Below are positions 7,951-19,160 of a DNA stretch of 19,325 nucleotides, piece by piece. Below the pieces are notes generated by a model that saw only the letters and a list, made by a program, of their open reading frames with translations, ran no database searches and was not told the origin of the DNA. Positions within the stretch are counted from its first letter, which is position 1, and each line of letters starts with the position of its first letter. The stretch is from Conidiobolus incongruus B7586 (taxonomy: Eukaryota > Entomophthoromycota > Entomophthoromycetes > Entomophthorales > Conidiobolaceae), in NCBI GenBank assembly GCA_000697335.1, contig JNEM01009841.1:1-19325 (forward strand). Direction: 5' to 3'. Both the position numbers and the translations under genes were made by a program.

Positions 7951-9191
7951 ACATTGAGTATTGAATTAGATATTAACTTGATTTAATGCAACAATTTTGA
8001 ATTAAACTCGACATTATGCTGATAGATTAATTTAATTCAATACTCATATTGAGTAAATGATATGTCTATACTATTTTGATGACTGCGCATATTTAAACAC
8101 TTAATGAAAATTTTAATTATTTTAAATTGAAAAGTATTCAATATTAATAAATCTCGAATAAAATTATTAAATTTTATCGTTACTTTGTTGCAATTTAACC
8201 TTTTTACTAACAAATATAAATAATTTTAATACTGAATAAAAATACATGTTAAAATATTATATTTACTTGGGTTTTGCACTATTTTTTTTGATAGTTACAT
8301 AGTGATGATGTAAATTGAATCAATTACGGTCAATATGAAATTGTAAATTAATCTAAAATTAATTTGCACTCAACGTGGAAAATATACTTTATATTCTGCA
8401 TTAACCATGCTATTATTATAAAATAATATTTATATCATTAAGATTTCATTTAATGATGATAATAATATTAATTATGTATACATCAAAATAATTTTATGGT
8501 ATATTGATCTGAATCAATTTTATGGGATTCAATCTAAAATTTTATTAATTTTTGAAATAAATTTAATTTAGATGAAAATATTGTGTAATAAAACAAATAT
8601 TTGAAATGTAAATAAAACCTTAAAAAATTTAAACTAATTTTGATGATTATCACATTTTTTGAAGAGTTGTTATTGTTTTATTGTTAAAATTCAACACTCT
8701 TAATCCTAATTTAGGCTAATCAAATCAACCTTTTAAAATTAACTTGGATCTAATTATGGTGTTAAATTTTTTTAAATCATTGCTAAATTTGATTATTAGT
8801 AATGGATAAAATTATTAGGTTTAAAAAACTGAAAATTTTTGAGTAATACCAATATATTGCCAAATGGATATATGAATTGTTGCAATTTACGATCATAGGG
8901 CATAATTTGATGGTATTGAGGCGGAATTCTATCAGATCAATTATATATCTCTATTTATTCAATACTACTCACATTGCATTTATGAAGTTCAAAAGGTTTC
9001 ATTTATTATAAAGGTGATAATAGCATAATACATAATATATTATGATAATTATCGTGTATAGTATGAAAGAGTACAGATTAAATTAGATTAAAGAGTTAGT
9101 TTTAAGTTTACAAATAATATAAATTATTAACAATTGTATGATCATGCATATGAAAATGATGTCAAATATAGTTATTCAGCTAACCCAGTAT
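7951..9191. other. AT-rich intergenic spacer, no gene seen
   Basis: Composition falls back to very AT-rich. No open frame, RNA gene or repeat of note was recognised on either strand. The right-hand end contains the 3' flank of the gene at 9192-9993. Confidence 0.6.
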
Positions 9192-9993
9192 TTACACTCC
9201 CTCCAATGACGACGATTCACCTGGCTCTCTTCTCTCTCTGACAGGTGCTGATTTGATTGGATCATTGCGAGAATGACGATGGACCATGCCAGATATGGTT
9301 TTAACTGAGTTGGAAGTGGTTGTTGGATTTGTGCGATAAATAGAAAGGGTTAATGGTGCTGGCTCAGGTCTAGAGTAGGGGAATGATGAGTTGGTAGAAA
9401 TACGAGGACGTGAAGGTCTGGAGGAGGGAGGAGAATATTTGGAAGTCACATCGGATAGAATCCTTGGGTGAGGCGGTGAGTCAGGATTTGAATCGTCATT
9501 GTGGTTGAAAGGAGTAATAGGAGTAAATTGCTGAGAACTTGGAGAAATCTGAGTCCCTGCTGAGGTTGGGACATAAGTTGATAGTGTGGGGAGAGTGTTA
9601 TTAGTGGCCTGTTGACCATTAGTATTTTGTTTAGCATTAGGATCGGAGAATACTACCCTTGGAGGTTGTCTGCAATAAGAAGGTCGTTAAACATTTGTTG
9701 AAGTGGTTTGTTGGGGAGGTAACTTACACTAAGGGATGATTTTTGAATTGCTTCATAATTTCATATTCTATTTTTCTATTTTCTAACTTGATCCTTTCTT
9801 CCATGTGAGACTCCTGGGCTGCGATTTTCTATAAAAACGAATCATTAACAAAAGATTGAATTTTGGATATAAATTAAAGGCTTACTTTGTCTTCAAGTCC
9901 TTTGGCTTCCAGAATCATCTTAAGCAACTCCTTATCTGAAGAGTAACGATCCAATATTTCTCTTAAGCTTAGTTCAGTAGGGGATTTAGGCAT
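9192..9993 (-). CDS. Uncharacterised protein, helical N-terminus and disordered Pro/Ser tail, 228 aa, three exons
   Basis: Minus-strand exons are 9993-9886 (36 codons), 9828-9728 and 9669-9192. Introns are 57 and 58 bp with GTAAGC/GTAAGT donors and TATAG/TTGCAG acceptors, and the frame stays open throughout. Residues 1-70 are charged and helical: LSLREILDRYSSDKELLKMI, then KGLEDKKIAAQESHMEERI, then KLENRKIEYEIMKQF. They look like a short coiled coil that ends the conserved-looking part. From PPRVVFSDP (about 73) to the end it is low complexity and rich in Pro, Ser, Thr and Asn, with Arg/Pro patches (RPSRPRIS, RERREPGE), so probably disordered. The N-terminal block reminds me of a motif in uncharacterised fungal regulatory-type proteins, but I cannot name a family. 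No signal peptide or membrane segment. Upstream on the same strand are CCAAT and AGGGG sites near 10280. Confidence 0.8.
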
Positions 9994-10261
9994 TTTTAAT
10001 GAATAATCAATTATAATTTAAATAAAATTCAAAAAAGAGAGAATTTGTTGAATTGTTAGAGATCGATTGAATTTAACCAGTAAATCAATAAAAAATTAAT
10101 TAATTAAAAATAAAATCAAAAAATATTTTAAATTTTGATTTATATATATTAATTCAATTACTATTTCTATAAATAAAAAAGTTATTTTTAATTTAATTTA
10201 AATTAAAAATGGTAGTTTGATTAAAAATAAACTTATGATACTCATTAAAAGAGAGATTATA
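9994..10261. other. 5' flank of the 228-aa protein gene
   Basis: This is very AT-rich, low-complexity sequence between the ATG at 9993 and the GC-rich island at about 10262-10330. It contains long A-rich and T-rich runs of the kind that exclude nucleosomes at fungal promoters. No gene was seen. Confidence 0.4.
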
Positions 10262-10330
10262 TTTGATAGGTCTGATCGCCCCTCATTGGTTATTGCTGGG
10301 AGTTTACAGGGAGAATCGGTGGAGGGTGAA
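10262..10330 (-). promoter_or_regulatory. GC-rich promoter island with CCAAT and AGGGG elements
   Basis: About 70 bp of near-balanced composition stands out in A/T-rich DNA 270-340 bp upstream of the ATG at 9993. On the minus strand it reads CCAATGAGGGGCGATC: a CCAAT box at 10289-10285 runs directly into AGGGG at 10283-10279, the core of the fungal stress-response element. An ATTCTCCCTGTAAACTCCC segment follows on the upstream side. I tested it for tRNA boxes and found none. It is a likely upstream activating region for the minus-strand gene. Factor identities are inference. Confidence 0.4.
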
Positions 10331-11090
10331 AAAAAATCTATTTTAGAATTTTATAGTAAATATTTAAATATTCGATAGCTTTTGAATATTATAAAATAAT
10401 CAAACTTTATTGATATTTAAAATACCTTTATATATTGAAAATAATCAAAGTAATGTGTATAAATATAATTTATATAATATATTTATCATAAAACTGTTAT
10501 TCATCGAAATCAAAATAGAGACTAGCTAATATTAATGAAAAAAATAATTTATCCAATGCATATGTAGCTATTGTTTAAGATTAATCTATTCTTTTAATGC
10601 TTAGTATGCGATGTACTGTTCTAAACCAATTCTATAATGCCTCGCTTATTTTATCTCAATTTTAAACAAACATTCACTTCCATAAAACCAATAATTTGAT
10701 TATATCCGTTTCATTTTTTTAAGATTGCGGAATTTCTCATAACCAATTAAAAGATTATTTTTATAATATATGGATGAAAATCTATATTAATATAAAAATA
10801 GACTAATGGATTTATTTAATTTCAACCCGATATTTTATAAAAATTTGAAGAAAATTCCATAATAATTAATACTTTCAAATAAAATTACTGGGTTAACCAC
10901 TTTATATAATGTAATTGATATATTTATTAAGTATATTATATCATTTTCTAAGGATTCATTTGAGTGAATTAAATTGAAATATTTCAATAGAATCTCTTGG
11001 ATCTTTGAATATTCTATCTAACCATCAATTAGATAAGAAAAAAAGTTCAAATAAATTTGAGCATTAAAATATTCTGAAAGATATAACATT
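10331..11090. other. AT-rich intergenic DNA, no gene seen
   Basis: No coding frame, RNA gene or clear repeat was recognised. CpG dinucleotides are still present here, unlike in the DNA beyond about 12258. Confidence 0.55.
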
Positions 11091-11096
11091 ATATTA

Positions 11097-11191
11097 AGGG
11101 TTAAAAGTGATATTAATGATATATTTTTTGATAACTATATTTATCATTAATTTCAATATTAAATATTATATTCAATTGAATTTTCAACCCT
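11097..11191. repeat. Imperfect foldback repeat
   Basis: ATTAATGATA at 11112-11121 is matched by its exact complement TATCATTAAT at 11142-11151 across a 20-bp loop. Outside it, AGGGTT at 11097-11102 is matched by AACCCT at 11186-11191, with unequal spacing. It could be a small foldback element or a chance product of AT-rich sequence. Confidence 0.35.
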
Positions 11192-11209
11192 CAAAAAAGT
11201 TGCCTACAG

Positions 11210-11259
11210 ATGAATATCAAATATTTTATTAGTTTTGAATTTTCAAAACTGATATTCAT
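11210..11259. repeat. Two-part perfect hairpin
   Basis: The inner stem is AGTTTTGAA at 11231-11239 and TTCAAAACT at 11242-11250 around a two-base loop. The outer stem is ATGAATATC at 11210-11218 and GATATTCAT at 11251-11259, joined directly on the right and by 12 unpaired bases on the left. Eighteen perfect base pairs in 50 bp is more than chance usually gives, even at this composition. It could be a structured transcript, a foldback remnant or a recombination scar. Confidence 0.45.
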
Positions 11260-11389
11260 TTTAGGATGAATTAAACTATTGTTCAATAAATAAAATAGAA
11301 TAATGGTTAAAAATAGTTTATACTAAAATTAATAATAGATACTCATAATTAGTTATTTATATCCTAGATTCTAATTATTTTCTTTACAA

Positions 11390-11740
11390 ATTTGGTGAAT
11401 AGCATCTCTGATTTTTGCGACTATAAAACAAGAATAATGTCATTTTTGCAAAATTCACGCATTTAAATTGTCCCAACTTTGAATGCAAATTGGATATATA
11501 GCTGTACTTAGGAACAATCAATCATATCTTGATGTATTTTCATTGATATTATTTAATTTGATAACTCTGTAAGGCTTATTAAGCCAACACCAGAGGGTGA
11601 TATTTGAATGTGTCAGTTGAAAATAAATATATCGGTGTAACTTGTTCCCAAAATCAAATACTTAAATAGACTAATAGGGCGCTTTTCTTGCATTATGACA
11701 TAGTGGGTAATTATGGGTGAAATGAAATTTCTGTCATTTT
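11390..11740. other. GC-richer non-coding island with a nested stem-loop
   Basis: Composition rises here within AT-rich DNA. CTCTG (11565-11569) pairs with CAGAG (11591-11595), and inside it GGCTT (11573-11577) pairs with AAGCC (11581-11585) around ATT. A wider pair, GGAACAA near 11512-11518 and TTGTTCC near 11641-11647, encloses it. I compared it by memory with U1, U2, U4, U5, U6, SRP, RNase P and tRNA signatures and found no match. No protein frame is open. It may be an unrecognised structured RNA or degraded sequence. Confidence 0.25.
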
Positions 11741-12077
11741 TCGGATTTTAAAAAATGTATTACAAGGTATAAAATATCATATTAACTAATATTCAATATA
11801 AATCATTCAATAAATTTATTTTAAAGCCAACTATATATTCAATGATTTCATTTCATTTTAGCTTATCCTATTTTTAATAAATATTATTTTGAAACCTTAG
11901 TATATTAAGGTACTGTATATATTGATTTTTATAATTGATATAATTTGGAGGTTAAAGTTTGCATAAAAAATGATCTTTGGCGAGGAAATAATGGCCTAAA
12001 ACCATTATGAATTTCATCAAAACGCCGCGATTTAGACTTGATAGTTAAAATGACAATTTGTTAATTAAGTGTTCATT

Positions 12078-12100
12078 TGTATTTGATTAGTTCAAATACA
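12078..12100. repeat. Perfect 9-bp inverted repeat
   Basis: TGTATTTGA and TCAAATACA face each other across a five-base TTAGT loop. No gene lies beside it and no role is assigned. Confidence 0.35.
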
Positions 12101-12359
12101 TTTGGCATTATTGTTTTATAAGCCAAAATAATCACCTAATTTTCAGAAATTTTGACCAAATTGATTATTATGAATGGTCCAAAGATGTGTTGTTATATTT
12201 CAAATACTTTGAACTATAAATTATTTTTCTAGTATTAATCAATAAAAATAACAATCGATTGAAAATCTAAACTATTTTCTCAAATATAACCAATTTCAAT
12301 TGATTTAGTATGCTAATTATTTTAAAATTGTATATAACACTGATAAAACTTTGAATATT

Positions 12360-13435
12360 AGAAATTAAATATTACCATATTTTTAAAGTTATATTTTTAT
12401 ATAATCTATATCAATTATATGCTAAAATTAAACAAATAATATAAATTTAATTTTTTTTATGTAAAATATATTGGAATGTTTTTAATTAATTTTTAATACT
12501 TTAAAACCATTTTTTTATTAAAGGCTCAAATTTAATATTATATATAATTATTAAATTAATTAAAAAATTTTTATATTATATAATCATATCTTTTATATAA
12601 TTATAGCAATTATAATTATATAAAAAATCATTCAATTGATATATTAAATATAATATTAATTTTAATTATTTTACTTTGAAATTTTTCTAGTTATATATAT
12701 TTTATCAATTTAAATCAATATATTAGGGTTATTTTATTAAAAATGAATAATTAAAATTATTTTAATTAAAAAAAATTAAAGCTTGTTATGAAATAATTCA
12801 CTTTTAAAATATAAATAAAGTCTATATATTATCATAATATTTTGAATTACTAGCAATATTTATTTATTAAAATTTATTTTTATAAATTTAAACCTATTAT
12901 TTATATTTTATTTAATAAATAAATAATATATATATAATTTAAAATTTATAAATTATAGTTATATATTATTTATATTTTTTTTGTAAATTTTAATAACTCT
13001 GATTTAATTATAATTATTTTTATTTTTTTTTAATTTTTAATGATAAAATAAAATATGTATTGATAATTTAATTAACTATATAAAGTATAATTTTTAATAA
13101 ACAAATTTTTTAATTTATTTTATATATTATAAATCTGTTAATATTTTATAATATTTATGAATTCTATTATCAAATTATTTTTCAATATATTTATTAATTT
13201 TTTAATTATAAAAAAATTAAATAAATATTAATTTAATAAAGTCTAGTATTTTTTATTTTTTATATTTATTAATATTAAAATAAAAATTATTTGAATTAAA
13301 TATTAATTATTAAAATATTAAAAAAATAAATTATTTCAAATAAATTATAAATGAGTTTTTTAGGATATCAAAATAAATTATTTTTTGATATTTAAAATTT
13401 ATTTAAAATATAATTAAACTATTTATATTCTTTTT
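12360..13435. other. Almost pure A/T block
   Basis: This stretch consists of short A and T runs with very few C or G, contains no CpG, and has no open frame on either strand. A perfect hairpin sits near its right end (ATATCAAAA 13365-13373 with TTTTGATAT 13383-13391). It directly abuts the LTR element and resumes in similar style after it at 19161. The element therefore appears to have inserted into such DNA. It may be an older, fully eroded repeat or an AT-rich chromatin block. A mitochondrial fragment is not supported by any recognisable gene. Confidence 0.5.
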
Positions 13436-13440
13436 AAATA
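13436..13440. repeat. Target-site duplication, left copy
   Basis: AAATA directly precedes the left LTR and the same five bases directly follow the right LTR at 19156-19160. Five bases is the usual length for Ty3/Gypsy integration. The sequence is simple, so chance is possible, but the positions are exact. Confidence 0.7.
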
Positions 13441-13839
13441 TGTAAGTGTAGTGGTAGTTAAACTAATATAGTGCAGAGGAAAACTTAATATAAAAGTAGT
13501 GTGGTGTAGAATGTGGTAATATAACATGGCTGTAGTGTGCAAGTGTAAACAAAGTTTAATTAAGCTTCAAACTAGGATGAGTCACCAATATATTAAGATT
13601 TATATTAGATAGTGCCAATATCCTATAATATCAATAGAATATAGTCTCAATCTTAGAAATAGTGTAAAAGTAAAAATAATAAGAATTGAGAGGAAAAAAG
13701 AAAAACCTAGTTTATTAGATAATTTAATACTATTTATACAATTAATTTAATTATATAAGTATAAATTAATCATATAATTTATAGTTAATTGGATTATATG
13801 AAAGTGTATATAAGAATTTAGAGAACTAGTTTTTTAACA
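13441..13839 (-). repeat. 3' LTR of the chromovirus (left copy)
   Basis: This 399-bp LTR begins TG and ends CA on the plus strand, so it reads TG..CA on the element strand too. It aligns with the 18757-19155 copy without gaps at about 92% identity. Several TATA-like stretches lie inside. Confidence 0.93.
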
Positions 13840-16800
13840 CTCCCCTAGTAGGTTTCTTAAAGGAGACACACTCCCTAATTTTTACAAATAGGTATAATAA
13901 GCTAAGGTATTCTTAATATTTTCTAGAGGTTCTTATGTAACTTCTTTAATAAGATAACCTATCCATTTTACATAAAAATAAAGCTTATTCCTAATAAATT
14001 TAGACTTAATTATATAATCAACATAGTATTCTTCTTTTCCATCTTAATTAATAATTAGATCTAGTTTTGGGGTTTTAAATCAATTAAGAAAAGTGTTAAA
14101 ATCTTCAAAGTATGGTTTAATTTTAAATATGTGAAAGGTAAAGTTGATCCTCAAAGTTAGAGGTAATTCTAAAGTAATATTTTCAAAATTTGAATCAATA
14201 GATTAAATTTTATAGGGACTATAATATAATAGTAAGTATTTGGGATTTAAGCTAGATTTAAGTAGGGTAGGTTTAAGGGTAGATTGTTCTAAGTATACAA
14301 ACATATTAGTTTTATATTTAAAAGGGTTTCTAGATAACTTTAAGTATTGTTGTTTTATAATCCTTTAATTTTCTTCTAAGTTAAATTTAACAAGAGAATT
14401 AATATGTTTGATATTAGATTAAAATTCAACAATGTTTAAAGATAAGTTGATTTGAAGTTTTAGAGTAATTATTAAGTTAGGATGTTTGTTATAATTGATG
14501 AAATAAAAGCTAAAACCTGTTGATTTATTGATAAAGGTGTTGAATAAATATTAGAGTTAGTAGATATAAGCATCCTAATTTAACTAATTAGTGTTAATAT
14601 AAGCTTTAATCATTTGTTTCAAGGTTTTGATAGTTTTTTCAACAAGTTTATTGGTTTAGTGATGATTGGTAGTAGATATAGCTAGGTTAATCTTAAAGGA
14701 AGAGGATAGTGACTTCTAGAATCAAAAGTTAAATTATACATCTTTATCAAATACAATAGTTTGTGGAATTCTATAGTAGATAAAGATATTAGAGAATAAC
14801 AATTGTGCAACATCTTTAGTTGTAGAAGTTTTGAAACAAGGAATAAAATAAACATATTTGGAAAATGAATCAATTACAATTAGTAAGTTATTATAACTAT
14901 TTGTTGATTTAGGGATTTCTATGAAATCAAGTTGGATTTGTTGTTAAGTTTTATTAGGGACTTGTAGGGGAATAAGTTTATTATATTTTAGTTGAGTATT
15001 ATATTTAGTTCTTTAGCATATATCACAGGTATTAGTGTATTTCTAAACTAATTTAACTAGGGAAAGCTAGTAATACCTTATTTTAATTCTCTCAGCAGTT
15101 TTTAACTAGTTTTAATATCCTCCAACAAGTAAGTTATAGCATTCATCAAATATTGTTTGTTAAATCTTGGGAATGTTAGGAATATATAAACAATCATCAT
15201 AATATAGTAAGTTATTGATAATTTTAAATCTTTTAACATATTTTAGTTGGTTTTCTAATAGTTTAAAGAGTTCTTCTTTAACTAAAATAAAGAAATTATT
15301 ATTTAGTAGTGTTTCTTAAAGTAGTTTAATAAATTCTTTATTTCCTTCATTAATAATCATTAAGTTAATATTTGCTGGATTTTTACAATTAGAACAAAAA
15401 GGTAGGTATGTAAAATTTCTTAACAAAGTATCTACAACATAGTTTTATTAACCTAAGAGATATTAAATAAAGAAAAGGTAAGCTTAGATAATTTTAATCC
15501 ATCTAATTTATTTTCTTGATAAATACTTCTAAGTATTTAAGTAGATAAGTGATTTATAATCTGTAAGTGTTAAAAAAAGGTTGCAGGACAAGAAATGTAA
15601 GTGATTTTTAATTATTTCTACTAAAGCAAAGAGTTCTTGTTTATAAACTAGGTATTTCAATTCAACTGGTTTTATTTTTCTTAACCAGAATGTTATTGGT
15701 TTTAAAGTAATATTTGTAGGGTTAAACTCAACCTATTCTCCTTTATTTATTATTTTATCCTATAGTTATAGGGTAAAATATAAATTAAATTCAAACTAGG
15801 CTAACTATCCACTAATTATAAAAAAATTAGAGTTAGTAAAAATAATAGTAGGTAGTTTTAAATTAAAGATAGATAGAGTAAAAGTATTGGTAATATAGAA
15901 AATTAAAGCATTTATGTAGAAAGTATATAGTGGGGTCTATTTAAAAAAAGAGTCTTTCTTCAAGAGATTAATAAGAGGAGTAGTAAATTCAACAAAAGAA
16001 TTAATGAAATCTTTAAAGTAATTTAATAATCTAAGTATAAACATAAGTTAATTTTTGTTTATAGGTATAGTAAAAGCTTTAACACCATTGAGTTTAATTA
16101 GATCAATATTAATTCTTTAAGTGGAAACAATATAACCATAGAAAAAGATAAAAAAAGCACTAAAGATATATTTTGATAGTTTTAAAGGTAATTTATATTC
16201 TTAAATAATTTGTAAAACTTAATTAACATGTTAAATATATTCTTCTTTAATTTTTAAATAGATTAGGATATTATTAAAGTAGGTGATAACAAAGTTATTA
16301 AAAACTAGGTTAAAAAGGGAATTGATGAATCAAGTAAAAGTTACAAGAGCATTACACAATTTAAAGTTCATAACAGTAAATTTATAGTAGCTTAAAAGAG
16401 TGTTGAAAGTAGTTAAAGGGATAGAGTTTTCTTCAACTTTAATGTTGTAATATTTATTCTTAACATCTAGTTTGGTAAATATAGTTGATTTAAGTAGTTT
16501 ATCCCTAACATCATGTAGGTTTAGTAATAAAGTTTTATCCTTGATAGTTTTAGAGTTTAAAACACAATTATCAATATATAGTCTTTAACCACCATCAACC
16601 ATTTATATAAAGAGGATTAAAAATCCTTATGGTGAAGAAAAAAGTCTAATGTACTTATTTTCAAATAGTTTTTAGATTTCTTCTTTTAAGGTTTAGTATT
16701 ATTCAAGAGATAAATGGTAAGTAAGTTTTAAATATAGTTGTGTACCAGGGATTAGTTTAATTTTATGTTTAATATTATATTTAGGTGGTAATTTATTCAC

Positions 16801-18756
16801 AGGTTCAAAAACATTAGTAAATTAACTTATTGTATTGTATAAGAAGTGGTTATTAGATATAACTTCATTAAAATCAACAGATGAAGTGTTGATAGATGAA
16901 TAATAAACAAATATATATCCCCATAGATTATTTAAGTTTTTGATTAGCTTTTTACATTGATTTTTACTTATAATAATAGAATTATTTGTTATAATTGTAA
17001 AGTTAGTGTTAGGTAAAGTATTTAATAGTTTTATAGTAGGGTAATGTAGATTTTTTAAGATTAATTCTACTAATTTCTTTTAGAATATAAAAGAAATAGA
17101 TTTGTGGCTTTCTAGGGTAATATCTATAGATATAAAACTGTGATATTCAAACTAATTTTAACCTAGTATAAAATTGTAACCAATGTTACCAACTAGGAAT
17201 TTAATATATTGGGAGTAGTTAGGGGGTAATGATAGGTATTTAGATACAGTGCCAAATGCTTGTTCTATTAAGTTGTTAACATATTTAATTATTAAGTTGT
17301 TTTTTTAAGTAGGTAAAGATAACTTTACAATAATAAAAGAAGAGATAATACAACTAAAACAACTAGAGTTAATTAAAACACTAACAAGTATATCTATAAA
17401 AAAACTAGTTAACATAAACAATAAAGTGATAGTTAAAGGTAAAAAATTACAAGGTAAATTAGTTACTAGAATATTTTTAGTTTCTAGTGGTTTAATCAGT
17501 TGGATTTCTCTAGTATACATAGTTTAATTTGTGGAATCATTAGTTTATTAGAACTTTTGTAGATTAGATTAGAATTTGCTGATTAATTATAAAAGGGGTG
17601 ATTCTAAGGTTATATTAATATTATTCAAGTTTGATTTATGGTTGGTAAGTTGGGATTATTGAGAATTAAACAGATGTTGCTTCTTTAAAGGGTATTTGTT
17701 AGCTTTATAGTTAACTTAAGTTTTTCAACAGTAATAACAACTTTTGTTTGTTTTTAAGTAGGCTTTAGCTTCTTCACTAAAGGTTTTCTCATAAAGCTTT
17801 AAAGCAGAAACATCTATCATTTGAAACTTAAGTAGGTTAGAGTAAAGTTTAAAAGATTAATTTTTAGGGTGGGAAAATTTAGTTATAGAGTAAAAAATAT
17901 CATCAATTATAATTGCTATATCACAAATATCAGAAAAAAACATATTATCAAAGTGTTCTTTATTAACTAATTAGAGCTTTACTTAAAAGTTAAAGTATTA
18001 TAATAGTTTGTGGATTTATTCTTCTTCAGTGATATTTGGTATGTTTAAGCATATCTCATTAAATTTCTTAATTAATTATTTTGTAGAAGTTTTTTATTTA
18101 AGTTAGGAAAGCTTTTCTCTTGTTAATCAAACTTGATTTTTTAAGTAATACCTCTTTTTAAAGGCTTTTTCCAATTGTTTAAAAGTTTGTATCTTTATAG
18201 TAAGTTATCCTCCTAAAAATTCTTTAGGATTAAGCTTATAATAAGTTAACTACTAAGTATAAATAGATTTTTCCAAAAAAGAAGTGGCTAATTTAAGGAT
18301 ATTCTTTGGATCTTCATCAGGAATTAAATTAAAGTAATTCTTCATGTTTTTAAGGTAGTTTTCAAGCTTGTAAAGGTTTTTTAAGTTATCATAAGTAGTT
18401 AATTTGTTTTTAAAGATACTAAAGAGGTGGTTTAATGTATTAACTATAGTGAAGTAGCTGGTTTGTTAGATTTAAGCTTTTTGAGATATATTTTTTTCAA
18501 TCAAAAGTTGTTTAATATAAGCTTCTTAAAGGGTAATAAGCTTTTAAAGACTAAAGTCTTAGATTCACTTAGTAATTAAGCTACTATCATCATTAAAATA
18601 ATATAAGGGTATTTCTTTTTTTAGTGGTATTATAGTATATAGTGTTAAATTTAAATGAAATAAATTATAAATAAAATTTAAAATAGTAATAGATAAGTTA
18701 AATACAAGTAGTTATTAATTTCTAGTAGGTTTTTAACAGTAACCTCACTACTACTA

Positions 18757-19155
18757 TATAAGTATAGTGGTAGTTAAACTAATATAGTACAAAGGAAGAC
18801 TTAATATAAAAGTAGTGTGGTGTAGAATATAGTAATATAATGTAGCTATAGTGTGCAAGTGTAAACAAAGTTTAATTAAGCTTTGAACTAGGATGAGTCA
18901 CTGATATATTAAGATTTATATTAAGTAGTGTTAATATCCTACAATATTAACAGAATATAGTTTCAATTTTAGAAATAGTGTAAAAGTAAAAATAGTAAAA
19001 ATTGAGAAGAAAAAAGAAGAACCTAGTTTATTAGATAATTTAATACTATTTATACAATTAATTTAATTATATAAGTATAAATTAATCATATAATTTATAG
19101 TTAATTAGATTATATGAAAGTGTATATAAGAATTTAAAGAACTAGTCTCTTAACA
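18757..19155 (-). repeat. 5' LTR of the chromovirus (right copy)
   Basis: This 399-bp LTR is the same length as its partner and aligns end to end without gaps. It differs at about 32 positions, all transitions. As the 5' LTR of a minus-strand element it would have held the promoter. Confidence 0.93.
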
Positions 19156-19160
19156 AAATA
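19156..19160. repeat. Target-site duplication, right copy
   Basis: AAATA directly follows the right LTR and matches 13436-13440 exactly. Confidence 0.7.

Larger units (their letters stand above)
13441..19155 (-). mobile_element. Ty3/Gypsy chromovirus LTR element, full length but heavily decayed
   Basis: This is a fossil LTR retrotransposon of 5715 bp on the minus strand, with LTRs at both ends and a 5-bp target duplication. Part order in its own direction is gag (about 18650-17750, with a zinc-knuckle-like patch near 17720), protease region (around 17000), reverse transcriptase (about 16700-16050), RNase H (about 15900-15550), integrase (about 15200-14300) and a chromodomain near 13990-13880. 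Weak but consistent family signatures can be read in the RT, integrase core and chromodomain (KWIGY, EPLENI). The polypurine tract AGGGGAG abuts the 3' LTR (13846-13840 on this strand). The primer site next to the 5' LTR (about 18756-18740) is degraded; a methionine-tRNA type is possible. Coding regions carry many tens of interruptions, so the copy is inactive. Internal order and the chromodomain place it in the chromoviruses (Metaviridae). Confidence 0.9.

Noticed and set aside
9446-9637. 63-codon Leu-rich minus-strand frame
   Set aside because: It is a shifted frame of exon 3 of the 228-residue protein. The correct frame is fixed by both splice junctions.
11690-11720. tRNA A-box-like string (ACATAGTGGG)
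   Set aside because: There is no B box and no cloverleaf can be drawn.
12360-13435. Mitochondrial DNA insertion
   Set aside because: Composition alone would fit, but no mitochondrial gene, rRNA or tRNA is recognisable.
14682-14873. 63-codon minus-strand frame as an independent gene
   Set aside because: It is a stretch of the fossil element's integrase region, not a host gene. The frame at 17305-17520 is likewise within the element.
13441-19155. Alternative genetic code as the cause of the many stops in the element
   Set aside because: The conserved host genes are free of internal stops and end in TAA or TGA. Directed C-to-T decay, also seen in the LTRs, explains the stops.
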